A stretch of 24,668 nucleotides of DNA from Burkholderiales bacterium. Its GTDB lineage: Bacteria > Pseudomonadota > Gammaproteobacteria > Burkholderiales > JAEUMW01. A program made the position numbers and the translations under genes. Every line of letters begins with the position of its first letter. The first letter of the stretch is position 1. Of this stretch, positions 1 to 8,280 are shown piece by piece. The notes under the pieces are model-generated. The model was given only the letters and a program-made list of their open reading frames with translations, searched no databases and had not been told where the DNA came from. Location: NCBI GenBank assembly GCA_016791285.1, contig JAEUMX010000127.1, positions 1 through 24,668 of the forward strand, written 5' to 3'.

Positions 1-773
<773 letters not shown>

Positions 774-798
774 TGTCACTCACTCCGGAAAGGTCTGC

Positions 799-1254
799 TC
801 AGCGCAGACGGAAACCCGAATGACATGCCACACAAGCACCGACGACAGGTTGCAGCGCCTGGTAGGCCGCGTCGCGATTACCGCTACGCGCCACCTTGGC
901 GAAGTCGCTTGCCGCCTGGTGCATGCCGATGCCGATAGAGCGCATCGCGTCGGGCATGAAACGCCCCGGCCCCTGGCCGGCGGTGCGGGCCGCGTGCTTG
1001 CCCATCGAGCTCAGGCCAATGCGCTGCTCGGCGATGTCCGCCGCCGCGTTCAACTGGTTCGACGAGAGATCGGCCAGGATTTCGTTGAGCGCGGCAAGTT
1101 GGCCCAGCATCTCTTCGCGAATCAGTGCTCGTTGCAGCGCGGGCATGTCGACTGCCGTACGCGGATCGTCGGGTGGGGGAGACTGGGCTAACGAGAGGGC
1201 GGGAAAGAGCCCACCGAGAATCAGGAGAAGAGGGTGCCGTTTCGCGATCGTCAT
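799..1254 (-). CDS. small periplasmic cytochrome c, class II (cytochrome c'/c-556) type
   Basis: This 151-residue protein has a Sec signal peptide (MTIAKRHPLLLILGG..., probable cleavage after residue 23) and a single haem c site, Cys141-Val-Ala-Cys144-His145, followed by SGFRLR. A CxxCH close to the C-terminus with a trailing FR pattern on an otherwise helical chain is the layout of class II cytochromes c, which are four-helix bundles with the haem at the C-terminal end. The protein should therefore be periplasmic and need the Ccm/Ccs maturation machinery. The ATG at 1254 overlaps the TGA of argF (1251-1253) as ATGA, so its translation is probably coupled to argF. Electron transfer or gas binding is plausible, but the partner is unknown. 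The family call rests on the haem-site position and the helical character. Its place between argF and argG is odd for a redox protein. Confidence 0.8.
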   Translation of the reverse strand: MTIAKRHPLLLILGGLFPALSLAQSPPPDDPRTAVDMPALQRALIREEMLGQLAALNEILADLSSNQLNAAADIAEQRIGLSSMGKHAARTAGQGPGRFMPDAMRSIGIGMHQAASDFAKVARSGNRDAAYQALQPVVGACVACHSGFRLR

Positions 1255-2177
1255 GGTTCGCCTACGCGCCCGACCACGAGGTACTCGAGGAGGGCCTTCT
1301 GTGTATGTAACCGGTTCTCCGCCTCGTCCCACACGACGCTCTGCGCACCGTCGATCACCTCGGCCGCGACTTCCTCTCCCCGGTGCGCCGGCAGGCAGTG
1401 CATGAAGAGCGCGCCCGGCTTGGCGAGCCGCATCATCTCCGCATCGACCCGCCAGTGCTCGAAGTCGCGCCGGCGCTCTTCGTTCTCCGCCTCGAACCCC
1501 ATGCTGGTCCACACATCGGTGGTGACGAGATCGGCGCCGCGGGCAGCCTCGTGCGGATCGGCGAATTCCTCGTAGTGGTCGGTGCCGTAGAGACCGGCGC
1601 GCTCAGGTTCGATCTCGTAGCCGGGCGGCGTCGAGACGTGAACGTTGAAGTCGAAGACCTCGGCGGCTTGCAGCCACGTGTTGCAGACGTTGTTCGAGTC
1701 CCCGATCCACGCCACGGTGCGGCCTGCGATCGGGCCGCAGTGCTCGACGAACGTGTAGATGTCGGCCAGGATCTGGCAGGGGTGGTACTCGTTGGTGAGG
1801 CCGTTGATGACCGGCACCCGCGAGTGCCCCGCGAAGCGCTCGATGATCGCCTGCTCGAAGGTGCGGATCATCACCACGTCGACCATGCGCGAGATGACTT
1901 GAGCCGCGTCCTCCACCGGTTCGCCGCGCCCGAGCTGGGTGTCGCGCGTGTTGAGGTAGATCGCCGCGCCCCCGAGCTGGTGCATGCCGGCCTCGAACGA
2001 AAGCCGCGTGCGGGTGGACTGCTTCTCGAAGATCATGGCGAGCGTGCGGTCGGCCAGCGGCCAGTAGCGCTGATAGGACTTGAACTGCTGCTTGATCCAG
2101 CGCGTGCGCTCGAACAGATACTCGATCTCTTCACGCGAGAGGTCCCTGAGCTGCAGGAAGTGCCGGAGCGGGCTCAT
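1251..2177 (-). CDS. argF: ornithine carbamoyltransferase (anabolic type)
   Basis: ArgF transfers the carbamoyl group from carbamoyl phosphate to ornithine, giving citrulline, in the cytoplasm. The 308-residue length is normal for the family. Visible motifs are STRTR at 54-58 (carbamoyl-phosphate binding), HPCQ at 132-135, the SMG loop at 225-227 that distinguishes ornithine from aspartate transcarbamoylases, and HCLPAHRGEEV from 260 holding the catalytic Cys-Leu-Pro. The ATG at 2177 follows the argD stop by 21 nt, with no strong Shine-Dalgarno sequence. Its stop codon overlaps the start of the cytochrome gene. Order argD-argF-(cytochrome)-argG on one strand suggests a single arginine-biosynthesis transcript. 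Confidence 0.97.
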   Translation of the reverse strand: MSPLRHFLQLRDLSREEIEYLFERTRWIKQQFKSYQRYWPLADRTLAMIFEKQSTRTRLSFEAGMHQLGGAAIYLNTRDTQLGRGEPVEDAAQVISRMVDVVMIRTFEQAIIERFAGHSRVPVINGLTNEYHPCQILADIYTFVEHCGPIAGRTVAWIGDSNNVCNTWLQAAEVFDFNVHVSTPPGYEIEPERAGLYGTDHYEEFADPHEAARGADLVTTDVWTSMGFEAENEERRRDFEHWRVDAEMMRLAKPGALFMHCLPAHRGEEVAAEVIDGAQSVVWDEAENRLHTQKALLEYLVVGRVGEP

Positions 2178-2198
2178 CGGGGCGGCGCGACGCCTGCA

Positions 2199-3395
2199 CT
2201 AGCGGGCCGCTGCGACAGCCGTGGGAGTCGCCAGGAACTCGGCCACGAGCGGCACCAGGCCGTCCAGCAATTGACGCGCCTCGGCGTGCGTCATGACAAG
2301 CGGCGGCAACAGGCGAACCACACTGTCGGCGGTGACGTTGATCAGCAGCCCCCGCTCGAGTGCGAGCTTGACCAGTTCGCCGCACGGGCGGTCGAGCTCG
2401 ATCCCGATCATCAGGCCCTTGCCGCGGATCTCCTTTACCCCCCGGACGCCTGCGAGCCCCGAGGCCAAACCCTGGCGCAGGAAAGCGCCCACCGCCTCGG
2501 CGTTGCCCATCAGCCCGTCGTCCTCGATGGTGGCGAGCGTCGCGAGACCTGCCGTGCATGCGAACGGACTGCCGCCGAACGTGGAGCCGTGGTTGCCGGG
2601 CTTGAAGACATCGGCTGCGGCGCCGGCGGCGAGACAGGCGCCGATGGGAATGCCGGATCCCAGCCCCTTCGCCAGGCCCATCACGTCCGGGCGGATGCCG
2701 TCGCGCTGGAACGCGAACCAGCGGCCGGTGCGGCCCATGCCGGTCTGCACCTCGTCCAGCATGAGAAGCCAGCCCTGGGCGTCGCAGATGGACCGCAGCG
2801 TCGCGAGGTACGCCGCATCCGGCACCTGGATGCCGCCTTCGCCCTGGATCGGCTCGACCAGCATCGCCACGACGTTCTTGTTGTGCGCGGCGACCTGCTC
2901 CACGGCGGCGATATCGTTGTACGGCACGCGCGCGAAGCCGGTGAGCAGCGGCTCGAACCCCGCCTGGACCTTGCGCGAACCGGTGGCCGTCAACGTCGCC
3001 ATGGTGCGGCCGTGGAAGCTGCGCTCCGTCACGATCACCGTGGGCAGGTCGATGCCCTTCTGATGGCCGTAGAGGCGCGCGAGCTTGATCGCGGCTTCGT
3101 TTGCCTCCGCCCCGGAGTTGCAGAAGAAGACGCGATCCATGCCCGAGAGCGCGCAGAGCTTCGCCGCGAGCTCCTCCTGGAGCGGGATGCGATAGATGTT
3201 CGAAGTGTGGATCAAGGTCGCGGCCTGTTCCGCCAGTGCCTTGACGAACCGCGGGTGGGCGTGACCGAGCCCGCACACGGCGACGCCGGAGAGTGCATCG
3301 AGATAACGCTTGCCCGCGTCGTCCCAGAGCCAGACCCCCGCGCCGCGCACGAAGGCGACCGGCAGCCGGGCGTAGGTGTTCATCAGATTGGACAT
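2199..3395 (-). CDS. argD: acetylornithine aminotransferase
   Basis: ArgD is a PLP enzyme converting N-acetylglutamate 5-semialdehyde and glutamate to N-acetylornithine and 2-oxoglutarate. Many ArgD enzymes also serve lysine synthesis as succinyldiaminopimelate aminotransferases. The 398-residue protein opens LMNTYARLPVAFVRGAG and carries the class III aminotransferase signature: CNSGAEANEAAIKLAR near 92-107, FHGRT near 127, the PLP-ring aspartate in LDEVQTGMGRTG (Asp214), and the Schiff-base lysine Lys243 in MGLAKGLGSGIPIGA. I chose the ATG at 3395 because a GGGAA sits 7 nt upstream and the N-terminus matches the family. A candidate promoter lies at 3459-3487. It is the first gene of the arginine cluster on this strand. 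Confidence 0.96.
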   Translation of the reverse strand: MSNLMNTYARLPVAFVRGAGVWLWDDAGKRYLDALSGVAVCGLGHAHPRFVKALAEQAATLIHTSNIYRIPLQEELAAKLCALSGMDRVFFCNSGAEANEAAIKLARLYGHQKGIDLPTVIVTERSFHGRTMATLTATGSRKVQAGFEPLLTGFARVPYNDIAAVEQVAAHNKNVVAMLVEPIQGEGGIQVPDAAYLATLRSICDAQGWLLMLDEVQTGMGRTGRWFAFQRDGIRPDVMGLAKGLGSGIPIGACLAAGAAADVFKPGNHGSTFGGSPFACTAGLATLATIEDDGLMGNAEAVGAFLRQGLASGLAGVRGVKEIRGKGLMIGIELDRPCGELVKLALERGLLINVTADSVVRLLPPLVMTHAEARQLLDGLVPLVAEFLATPTAVAAAR

Positions 3396-3458
3396 GGCCG
3401 TTTCCCAGAAAACAAAAGGCACACGAGGCCGGAATCGGCGTGTGCGCCACGAAAGCGA

Positions 3459-3487
3459 TATGTACCCCAATCGCTGCGCGCCTGCAA
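3459..3487 (-). promoter_or_regulatory. candidate sigma-70 promoter for argD
   Basis: On the minus strand a -35-like TTGCAG (3482-3487) and a -10-like TACATA (3459-3464) are separated by exactly 17 nt, in the gap between the upstream decarboxylase stop and argD. A start about 7 nt downstream would give a leader of roughly 55 nt. I did not see a convincing ArgR box. The assignment rests only on match and spacing. Confidence 0.5.
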
Positions 3488-3511
3488 GTACTGGTCGCGC
3501 TTCGTGACGAC

Positions 3512-5491
3512 TCAATGAGCGAGCGGTCGCAGCGCGCTTTCCTCGGCTGCCTGCAGCACCCGCACGCAGGGCAGATAGCCCTCGTGCAGAATGCCGTGCA
3601 TCTCGATCTTCTTCGGCGAGCGCAGCAGCCCGACGAGGTAGTGAATGATCTCGGTGGTGATGAGCTGTCCGGGCACCAGCACTGGTATGCCCGGCGGGTA
3701 GGGCGTGATCTGGTCGGCGGCGACCCGTCCCTCGAGCCCGAGGTTCGCCTGGTCGTTTTCGAGCAGCAGCGGCACCGGCTCGCCCGTGCAGTAGAAGGCG
3801 TCGCGCGGCAGGAAGCGCAGCGCGGTGAAGCGCGGCAGCTCCGGCGCCGGGTAGAGCCGCCGCGGCGCACGGCCCTCGCGCGCGATGCGCATCAGCGCGT
3901 CGTACAGGCGCGAGACCTTGCTGCGGGTGGTGCCGATCGTGAGCAGCAGGGTCAGCGTGTTGAAGGTCGATTTCTCGACCTGAATGTTGAAGCGCTCGAG
4001 CAGCTCGCCCTGCAGCTCCTCCACCGTGTAGCCGCAGGACGAGATGTCGAGCGTGACTTTCGTCGGATCGAGCAGGATGCCGTCGTTGGCCACTTCCTCG
4101 GGCAGGAGATCGTCCAGGCCGAGCACCCGGAACACTCCCGTCGCGTGGATCTGCTGCCGCAGTTCGCGCGCGAGCCCGAGGGTGCGCGCGAGCAGCTTGT
4201 ACCCCTCCATCACCGCCTGCTTCCGGGCCACGTCCAGGCTCGCGATGATCGCGTACTGCGGGCTCGTCGAGGTGTGCATGTTGAAGTTCTCGCGGAAGAT
4301 GTGCTCGACGAAGGCGGGGTCGTTCACGTGGATCATGCTCGCCTGCGAGAAGGCCGAGAGCACCTTGTGGGTGGACTGCGTGACATAATCGGCGCCGGCT
4401 TCCAGCGCAGTCGGGCGGAACTCGGGATGGAAGCGGGCGAAGGCATACCACGCCTCGTCGACCATGACCTTGATGCGCTTCGCGTGCGCGGCCTCGACGA
4501 TGGGCTTCAGGTCGTAGCGCAGCCCGTCGTAGGTGCACGACGTGAGCACGACTGCCTGCGCGTCGGGATGATCCTCGAACGCCTGCAGCAGTGTCGCCTT
4601 CGGCACTGGCCCGAAGATGCCGTAGCGGCGGTTCACCGACGCGTCGAGGTAGATTGGCCGTGCGCCCGACAGAATCACGCCGTGGTGCACGGACTTGTGG
4701 CAGTTGCGGTCGAGCAGGAGCTTCTCGCCCGGTGCGATCAGCGTCTGCAGCATGACCTTGTTGGCGGTGGACGTCCCGTTGGTGGCGAAGAACGTGCGCC
4801 GCGCGCCGAACGCCTGCGCCGCCATCTTCTGCGCTTCGAGGATGACGCCGCCGGGCTTCATCAGCGAGTCGAGCATCGGCACCGACACCGAGAGGTCCGC
4901 GTCGAAGACGTGCTCGCCCATGAACTGGTAGAAGTCCTGCACCCACGGGCTGTCGCGCAGGCTGTCGCCGCTCGAGTGGCCGGGCGAGTGCCAGGCGTCC
5001 TTCGCCATGAAGACGTAGGTCTTCAACTGGTCGTAGAAGGGCGTGCGCGCCTTTTCCTGAATCTGGGCGTTGATGATGCGGTACCAGCCGCGGTAATCGC
5101 GCTCTTCGCGATAGAAATAGCCATCGACCGACTCGGAGAAGAGGGCGTCGACCACCTCGTCCTCGGCTTCCTTGGCGATCATGATGTAGATGTCGAGCTC
5201 GGGACGAAAGCGGGTGATCTTCTGCACGAGCGAGAGCGCGGTCATCTGCAGCGAGCGTCGCGCGCTCTTGCCGTTTGCGAGGGTGTACAGGGTGTCGTCG
5301 ACCACCACCGCCTGCAGATCGCCGTCGTCCTCGATCGTCCGCAACGCCTCGCGCGCGGTCGCGACCCCGGTGAAAGCGACGCCCAAGGGGTTGTCGAGGG
5401 CCTTGGCGGCGCCGTTCAAACCCTTGATCAGGTCCCTCAGGACGAGTGCTTCGTCGTTGATGACGAGCACGCGGCTCACCGGATTGCGCAT
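3512..5491 (-). CDS. Orn/Lys/Arg decarboxylase, fold-type I PLP family (inducible AdiA/LdcI/SpeC type)
   Basis: This 659-residue protein belongs to the bacterial basic amino acid decarboxylases, which release CO2 from arginine, lysine or ornithine to make agmatine, cadaverine or putrescine. Residues 1-130 form the flavodoxin/receiver-like wing domain (VLVINDEALVLRDLIKG). The PLP core follows, with WHSPGHSSGD near 167, NGTSTANK near 238, CHKSVHHG near 264, VMVDEAWYA (Asp345) and the PLP lysine Lys376 in TQSTHKVLSAFSQASMIHV. The C-terminal part has TPYPPGIPVLVPG, a family hallmark. It is shorter than E. coli LdcI, AdiA or SpeC (roughly 710-755 residues). Substrate cannot be read from the sequence, although arginine or ornithine would fit the adjacent argD. 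The ATG at 5491 lacks a clear Shine-Dalgarno. A GTG at codon 5 is an alternative. Confidence 0.9.
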   Translation of the reverse strand: MRNPVSRVLVINDEALVLRDLIKGLNGAAKALDNPLGVAFTGVATAREALRTIEDDGDLQAVVVDDTLYTLANGKSARRSLQMTALSLVQKITRFRPELDIYIMIAKEAEDEVVDALFSESVDGYFYREERDYRGWYRIINAQIQEKARTPFYDQLKTYVFMAKDAWHSPGHSSGDSLRDSPWVQDFYQFMGEHVFDADLSVSVPMLDSLMKPGGVILEAQKMAAQAFGARRTFFATNGTSTANKVMLQTLIAPGEKLLLDRNCHKSVHHGVILSGARPIYLDASVNRRYGIFGPVPKATLLQAFEDHPDAQAVVLTSCTYDGLRYDLKPIVEAAHAKRIKVMVDEAWYAFARFHPEFRPTALEAGADYVTQSTHKVLSAFSQASMIHVNDPAFVEHIFRENFNMHTSTSPQYAIIASLDVARKQAVMEGYKLLARTLGLARELRQQIHATGVFRVLGLDDLLPEEVANDGILLDPTKVTLDISSCGYTVEELQGELLERFNIQVEKSTFNTLTLLLTIGTTRSKVSRLYDALMRIAREGRAPRRLYPAPELPRFTALRFLPRDAFYCTGEPVPLLLENDQANLGLEGRVAADQITPYPPGIPVLVPGQLITTEIIHYLVGLLRSPKKIEMHGILHEGYLPCVRVLQAAEESALRPLAH

Positions 5492-5513
5492 GGGGGGCGG
5501 TGAAAAAAGCGGC

Positions 5514-5542
5514 TTTATGCGCCAATTCCGTCATCGAAGCAA
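5514..5542 (-). promoter_or_regulatory. candidate promoter for the decarboxylase gene
   Basis: The minus strand has TTGCTT (5537-5542), 17 nt, then CATAAA (5514-5519), about 22 nt before the decarboxylase ATG. Both hexamers are only partial matches to sigma-70 consensus and the implied leader is short (about 16 nt). This lies in the divergent gap shared with the NfeD gene (5492-5618), where I found no convincing plus-strand promoter. Confidence 0.35.
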
Positions 5543-5618
5543 CCCCGTCGCGCAGGGAATTTCCTTGCCCGGCCGGGGTCGCATAGGTAACTTCGGGATC
5601 AGGGTTTCTCCTTCGACC

Positions 5619-7013
5619 ATGACGCGCTGGGTGTCTGCCTTACTTCTTCTGCTGTTTGTGCTACTGCCCTTGCCCGGATCGGCGCAGCAGCCGGTTGCGC
5701 CGGTCGTGGTGCTCGCCATCGAGGGCGGCATCGGTCCCGCGACGGCGGATTTCATCTCGCGGGGGCTCGCGAAGGCTCGTACGGGCGGGGCGCAGCTGGT
5801 CGTGCTCACGATCGACACGCCGGGCGGGCTCGACACATCGATGCGTCAGATCATCAAGGACATCCTTGCCTCCTCCGTGCCGGTAGCCGCCTATGTGGCG
5901 CCGAGCGGGGCACGGGCCGCGAGCGCGGGAACCTACATCCTGCTCGCGAGCCACATCGCGGCCATGGCACCGGGCACCAATCTCGGGGCCGCGACACCGG
6001 TCGCCATGGGCGGTCCGCCGGGCACCGAGCCCCAGGAACCCAAGGCGAAGCCTGCGCCGGACGGCGGCAAGGAGCCGGGCGAGAAAGGGAAGGAATCCGG
6101 CAAGGAGGAGAAAGTCCCTGCGAACCAGGACGCCATGCGCTCGAAGCAGGTGAACGACGCGGCAGCCTATATCCGCGGTCTGGCCCAGATGCGCGGCCGG
6201 AACGCCGAGTGGGCCGAGAAGGCGGTGCGCGAGTCGGTGAGCCTGCCAGCGACGGAAGCGCTGCAGATGAAGGTGATCGACCTCGTCGCCACCGACCTCA
6301 CCGACCTCCTCAAGCAGGTCAACGGGCGCAAGGTGATCGCGGGCGGCGCGGAGCGGACCCTCGACACGAAGCAGGCGCGGGTGGATCGCATCGAGGCCGA
6401 TTGGCGCACGAAGCTGCTCTCCGTGATCACCGATCCGAGCGTTGCGTACATCCTCCTCCTGATCGGTATCTACGGCCTCTTCTTCGAGTTCTACAACCCG
6501 GGCTTCGTGGTGCCGGGCGTGGTCGGCGCCATCGCGCTGCTCACCGCGCTGTTCGCGCTGCAGATGCTGCCGGTGAGCTACGCGGGTCTCGCCCTCCTGA
6601 TTCTGGGTATCGCCTTCATGATCGCGGAGGTGTTCATGCCGAGCTTCGGGGTGCTCGGCATCGGCGGGGCGATCGCCTTCGTGCTCGGGTCGATCATGCT
6701 GATCGACACCGACGTACCGGGCTATGCCGTGCCGTGGTCGGTGATCGGGGCCGTGACCGCGGCGAGCGCGTTCTTCATCCTGGTGGTGGTCGGGATGGCG
6801 GTGAAGGCGCGGCAGCGCCCCGTGGTGACGGGGCGGGAAGGACTGCTGGGCAGCGTGGGCGAGATGGTCGAAGATGCCACGCCCGAGGGCTTTGCGTTCG
6901 TCCTCGGCGAGCACTGGCGCGTGCGCGGCACCGGCGCGCTCAGGAAGGGACAGAGAATCCGCGTCGTGGGCGTGCACGGCCTGCTGCTCGACGTGGTCGC
7001 CGAAGACAAGTAA
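5619..7013 (+). CDS. NfeD-family membrane-bound serine protease (long, ClpP-domain form)
   Basis: This 464-residue protein is a long-form NfeD. It has a signal peptide (1-22), a ClpP/SppA-like serine protease domain (about 28-245), several membrane segments (about 275-405) and a C-terminal OB-fold domain (about 405-464). The protease domain has TIDTPGGLDTSMRQII and the nucleophile region ASAGTYILLASH with probable catalytic Ser102. The likely partner lysine is Lys176 in MRSKQVNDAAAYIRGLA. Between them, residues about 131-167 are a Gly/Pro/Lys/Glu-rich low-complexity stretch. Family members studied in archaea cleave the hydrophobic C-terminus of stomatin-like proteins, and the slipin gene follows here after 9 nt. 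I chose the ATG at 5619 because the signal peptide starts there. The frame stays open upstream but that part is not protein-like. No strong Shine-Dalgarno is seen. Confidence 0.92.
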   Translation: MTRWVSALLLLLFVLLPLPGSAQQPVAPVVVLAIEGGIGPATADFISRGLAKARTGGAQLVVLTIDTPGGLDTSMRQIIKDILASSVPVAAYVAPSGARAASAGTYILLASHIAAMAPGTNLGAATPVAMGGPPGTEPQEPKAKPAPDGGKEPGEKGKESGKEEKVPANQDAMRSKQVNDAAAYIRGLAQMRGRNAEWAEKAVRESVSLPATEALQMKVIDLVATDLTDLLKQVNGRKVIAGGAERTLDTKQARVDRIEADWRTKLLSVITDPSVAYILLLIGIYGLFFEFYNPGFVVPGVVGAIALLTALFALQMLPVSYAGLALLILGIAFMIAEVFMPSFGVLGIGGAIAFVLGSIMLIDTDVPGYAVPWSVIGAVTAASAFFILVVVGMAVKARQRPVVTGREGLLGSVGEMVEDATPEGFAFVLGEHWRVRGTGALRKGQRIRVVGVHGLLLDVVAEDK

Positions 7014-7022
7014 GGAGTCGCG

Positions 7023-7781
7023 ATGTTTGCAGAACTGGGTGTGGGGGGCATCATCCTCGTTGTCGTCATCGTCATCTTCGCCTCGCTGCGGGTGCTGCGC
7101 GAGTACGAACGCGGCGTCGTCTTCATGCTCGGACGCTTCTGGAAGGTGAAGGGCCCGGGCCTCATTCTCATCATCCCCGGCGTCCAGCAGATGGTGAGAG
7201 TCGATCTGCGCACGGTCACGATGGACGTGCCCGCCCAGGACGTGATCTCGCGGGACAACGTGTCCGTCAAGGTGAACGCGGTGCTCTATTTCCGCGTCGT
7301 GGACCCGCAGAAAGCGATCATCAACGTCGAACAGTTCCTGCTCGCGACGAGCCAGCTCGCGCAGACCATCCTGCGCTCGATTCTCGGCAAGCACGAGCTG
7401 GACGACATGCTGGCCGAACGGGAAAAGCTGAATCTCGCGATCCAGACGGCGCTCGATGCGCAGACCGACCAGTGGGGCATCAAGGTCGCCAACGTCGAGA
7501 TCAAGAACGTCGACTTGAACGAGAACATGGTGCGTGCTATCGCGAAGCAGGCGGAAGCCGAGCGCGAGCGGCGCGCCAAGGTCATCCACGCCGAAGGCGA
7601 ACTGCAGGCCTCCGAGAAGCTCGCCCAGGCCGCCGCGGTGCTTGCCCGCGTGCCCCAGTCCCTGCAACTGCGCTACCTGGAAACGCTCACCACCATCGCG
7701 GCGGACAAGAACTCCACCATCGTGTTTCCGCTGCCGATGGACCTGATCGAGTCGCTGCTCAATTCGAGGAAAGGCGCGTAG
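7023..7781 (+). CDS. slipin / stomatin-like SPFH-domain membrane protein
   Basis: This 252-residue protein has one N-terminal membrane segment (about 7-24, [18 protein letters not shown]) followed by [12 protein letters not shown] and an SPFH/band 7 domain (about 25-180, including [19 protein letters not shown]). A charged helical coiled-coil region follows ([27 protein letters not shown]). Slipins oligomerise at the inner membrane and act with NfeD proteases in membrane quality control. The start has a clean AAGGAG Shine-Dalgarno immediately after the nfeD stop, so the two form an operon. The C-terminus ends [16 protein letters not shown], a hydrophobic tail of the sort NfeD proteases cut in the archaeal pair. 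Confidence 0.93.
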   Translation: MFAELGVGGIILVVVIVIFASLRVLREYERGVVFMLGRFWKVKGPGLILIIPGVQQMVRVDLRTVTMDVPAQDVISRDNVSVKVNAVLYFRVVDPQKAIINVEQFLLATSQLAQTILRSILGKHELDDMLAEREKLNLAIQTALDAQTDQWGIKVANVEIKNVDLNENMVRAIAKQAEAERERRAKVIHAEGELQASEKLAQAAAVLARVPQSLQLRYLETLTTIAADKNSTIVFPLPMDLIESLLNSRKGA

Positions 7782-7859
7782 CGCGCCCTCAAACCAGCCG
7801 AGCTTGCAACGTCGAGGCGGCTGGATGTGGCTCGACGCAACCGGCCCGATACAAAGAAA

Positions 7860-7883
7860 AAAGGGGGCTTTGCGCCCCCCTTT
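7860..7883 (-). terminator. bidirectional rho-independent terminator, strongest on the minus strand
   Basis: A G5/C5 hairpin (GGGGG at 7863-7867 against the C run at 7875-7880) is flanked by an A run on the left and TTT on the right. Read on the minus strand, the stem is followed by six T residues, a classic terminator about 20 nt after the small-peptide stop codon at 7903. On the plus strand, the T tract is weaker (TTTCTCATTC) and would close the NfeD-slipin operon. Confidence 0.8.
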
Positions 7884-7902
7884 CTCATTCCTGGCCGAGA
7901 GA

Positions 7903-8097
7903 TCAGCGGCAGACTCCGCCGCCACCTCCGCCACCGCCGTGGCTGAGATTGTGGCGGACGTTGTTCTTGATCTCGGACAGCTTGCTCGCGATCCGATCGA
8001 AAATGCCCTGCAAGAAGTTGCTGCCGCCATGGTGGGGCGCCGCCTGTGCGACGTTGAAGGTCAGGCACAGCACGAGACCCAATACCAGCTTCTTCAT
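7903..8097 (-). CDS. small secreted glycine-rich peptide ending Val-Cys-Arg (paralogue 1)
   Basis: This 64-residue precursor has a Sec signal peptide (MKKLVLGLVLCLTFNVAQA, probable cleavage after Ala19). The mature chain of about 45 residues consists of a His/Gly start, an amphipathic-looking segment FLQGIFDRIASKLSEIKNNVRHNLSH, eight glycines (54-61) and a terminal Val-Cys-Arg. Glycine codons vary (GGC, GGT, GGA), so the tract is not a simple DNA repeat. A GGAG lies 8 nt before the ATG at 8097. It shares signal peptide, IKNNVxxNL core and glycine/Cys-Arg tail with the gene at 8281-8580. I do not recognise a named family. Peptide toxin, surface or signalling peptide, or a thiol-attached peptide are all possible. 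The single cysteine of the mature chain suggests dimerisation or covalent attachment. Confidence 0.8.
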   Translation of the reverse strand: MKKLVLGLVLCLTFNVAQAAPHHGGSNFLQGIFDRIASKLSEIKNNVRHNLSHGGGGGGGGVCR

Positions 8098-8218
8098 GTC
8101 ATCTGCTCCATACGTCCGTGCAGTTGCACGGGTTGATGTTCGGGACCGGGGAGGCCCCACACTCTTACTTCGCTCGCTGCCTGCGGTCGTGCTTGGCAGC
8201 GTCATGAACTTTGTGGGA

Positions 8219-8269
8219 TCCGAGTATACGAACCGGTGGAACGAGCGGTCCGTGTCGACCGACGGATGG
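8219..8269 (-). promoter_or_regulatory. promoter/operator element, copy A, upstream of paralogue 1
   Basis: This 51-bp segment is an imperfect copy of 8685-8738. On the minus strand it contains a -10-like TATACT (complement of 8223-8228) followed by CGGA. Upstream of it is the dyad CGGTC-N6-GACCG (8246-8261). The dyad edge lies 17 nt from the -10, so it overlaps the -35 position, where a protein could replace or block -35 contacts. The implied leader to the ATG at 8097 is roughly 120 nt. Confidence 0.6.
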
Positions 8270-8280
8270 TCTTGACGCGG

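Noticed and set aside
1383..3518. Long plus-strand open frame (about 710 codons) opposite argF and argD
   Set aside because: It mirrors the coding strand of two certain genes, is very rich in Arg/Ala/Asp/His and shows no family motif. Such antisense frames are expected in high-GC DNA.
3293..5503. Long plus-strand open frame opposite the decarboxylase
   Set aside because: It is antisense to a complete, motif-bearing decarboxylase, with low-complexity composition and no recognisable domain.
5190..5618. Upstream extension of the NfeD reading frame
   Set aside because: It is antisense to the decarboxylase N-terminus and would bury the signal peptide that starts at 5619.
7795..7823. CAGCCG...CGGCTG inverted repeat after the slipin gene
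   Set aside because: The stem is only 6 bp with a 17-nt loop and no T tract. The hairpin at 7860-7883 is a much better terminator.
5661..8030. Long minus-strand open frame (about 790 codons) opposite the NfeD/slipin genes
   Set aside because: It lies antisense to two clear genes with His/Arg/Asp-rich composition. It also runs across the terminator and the first peptide gene in another frame.
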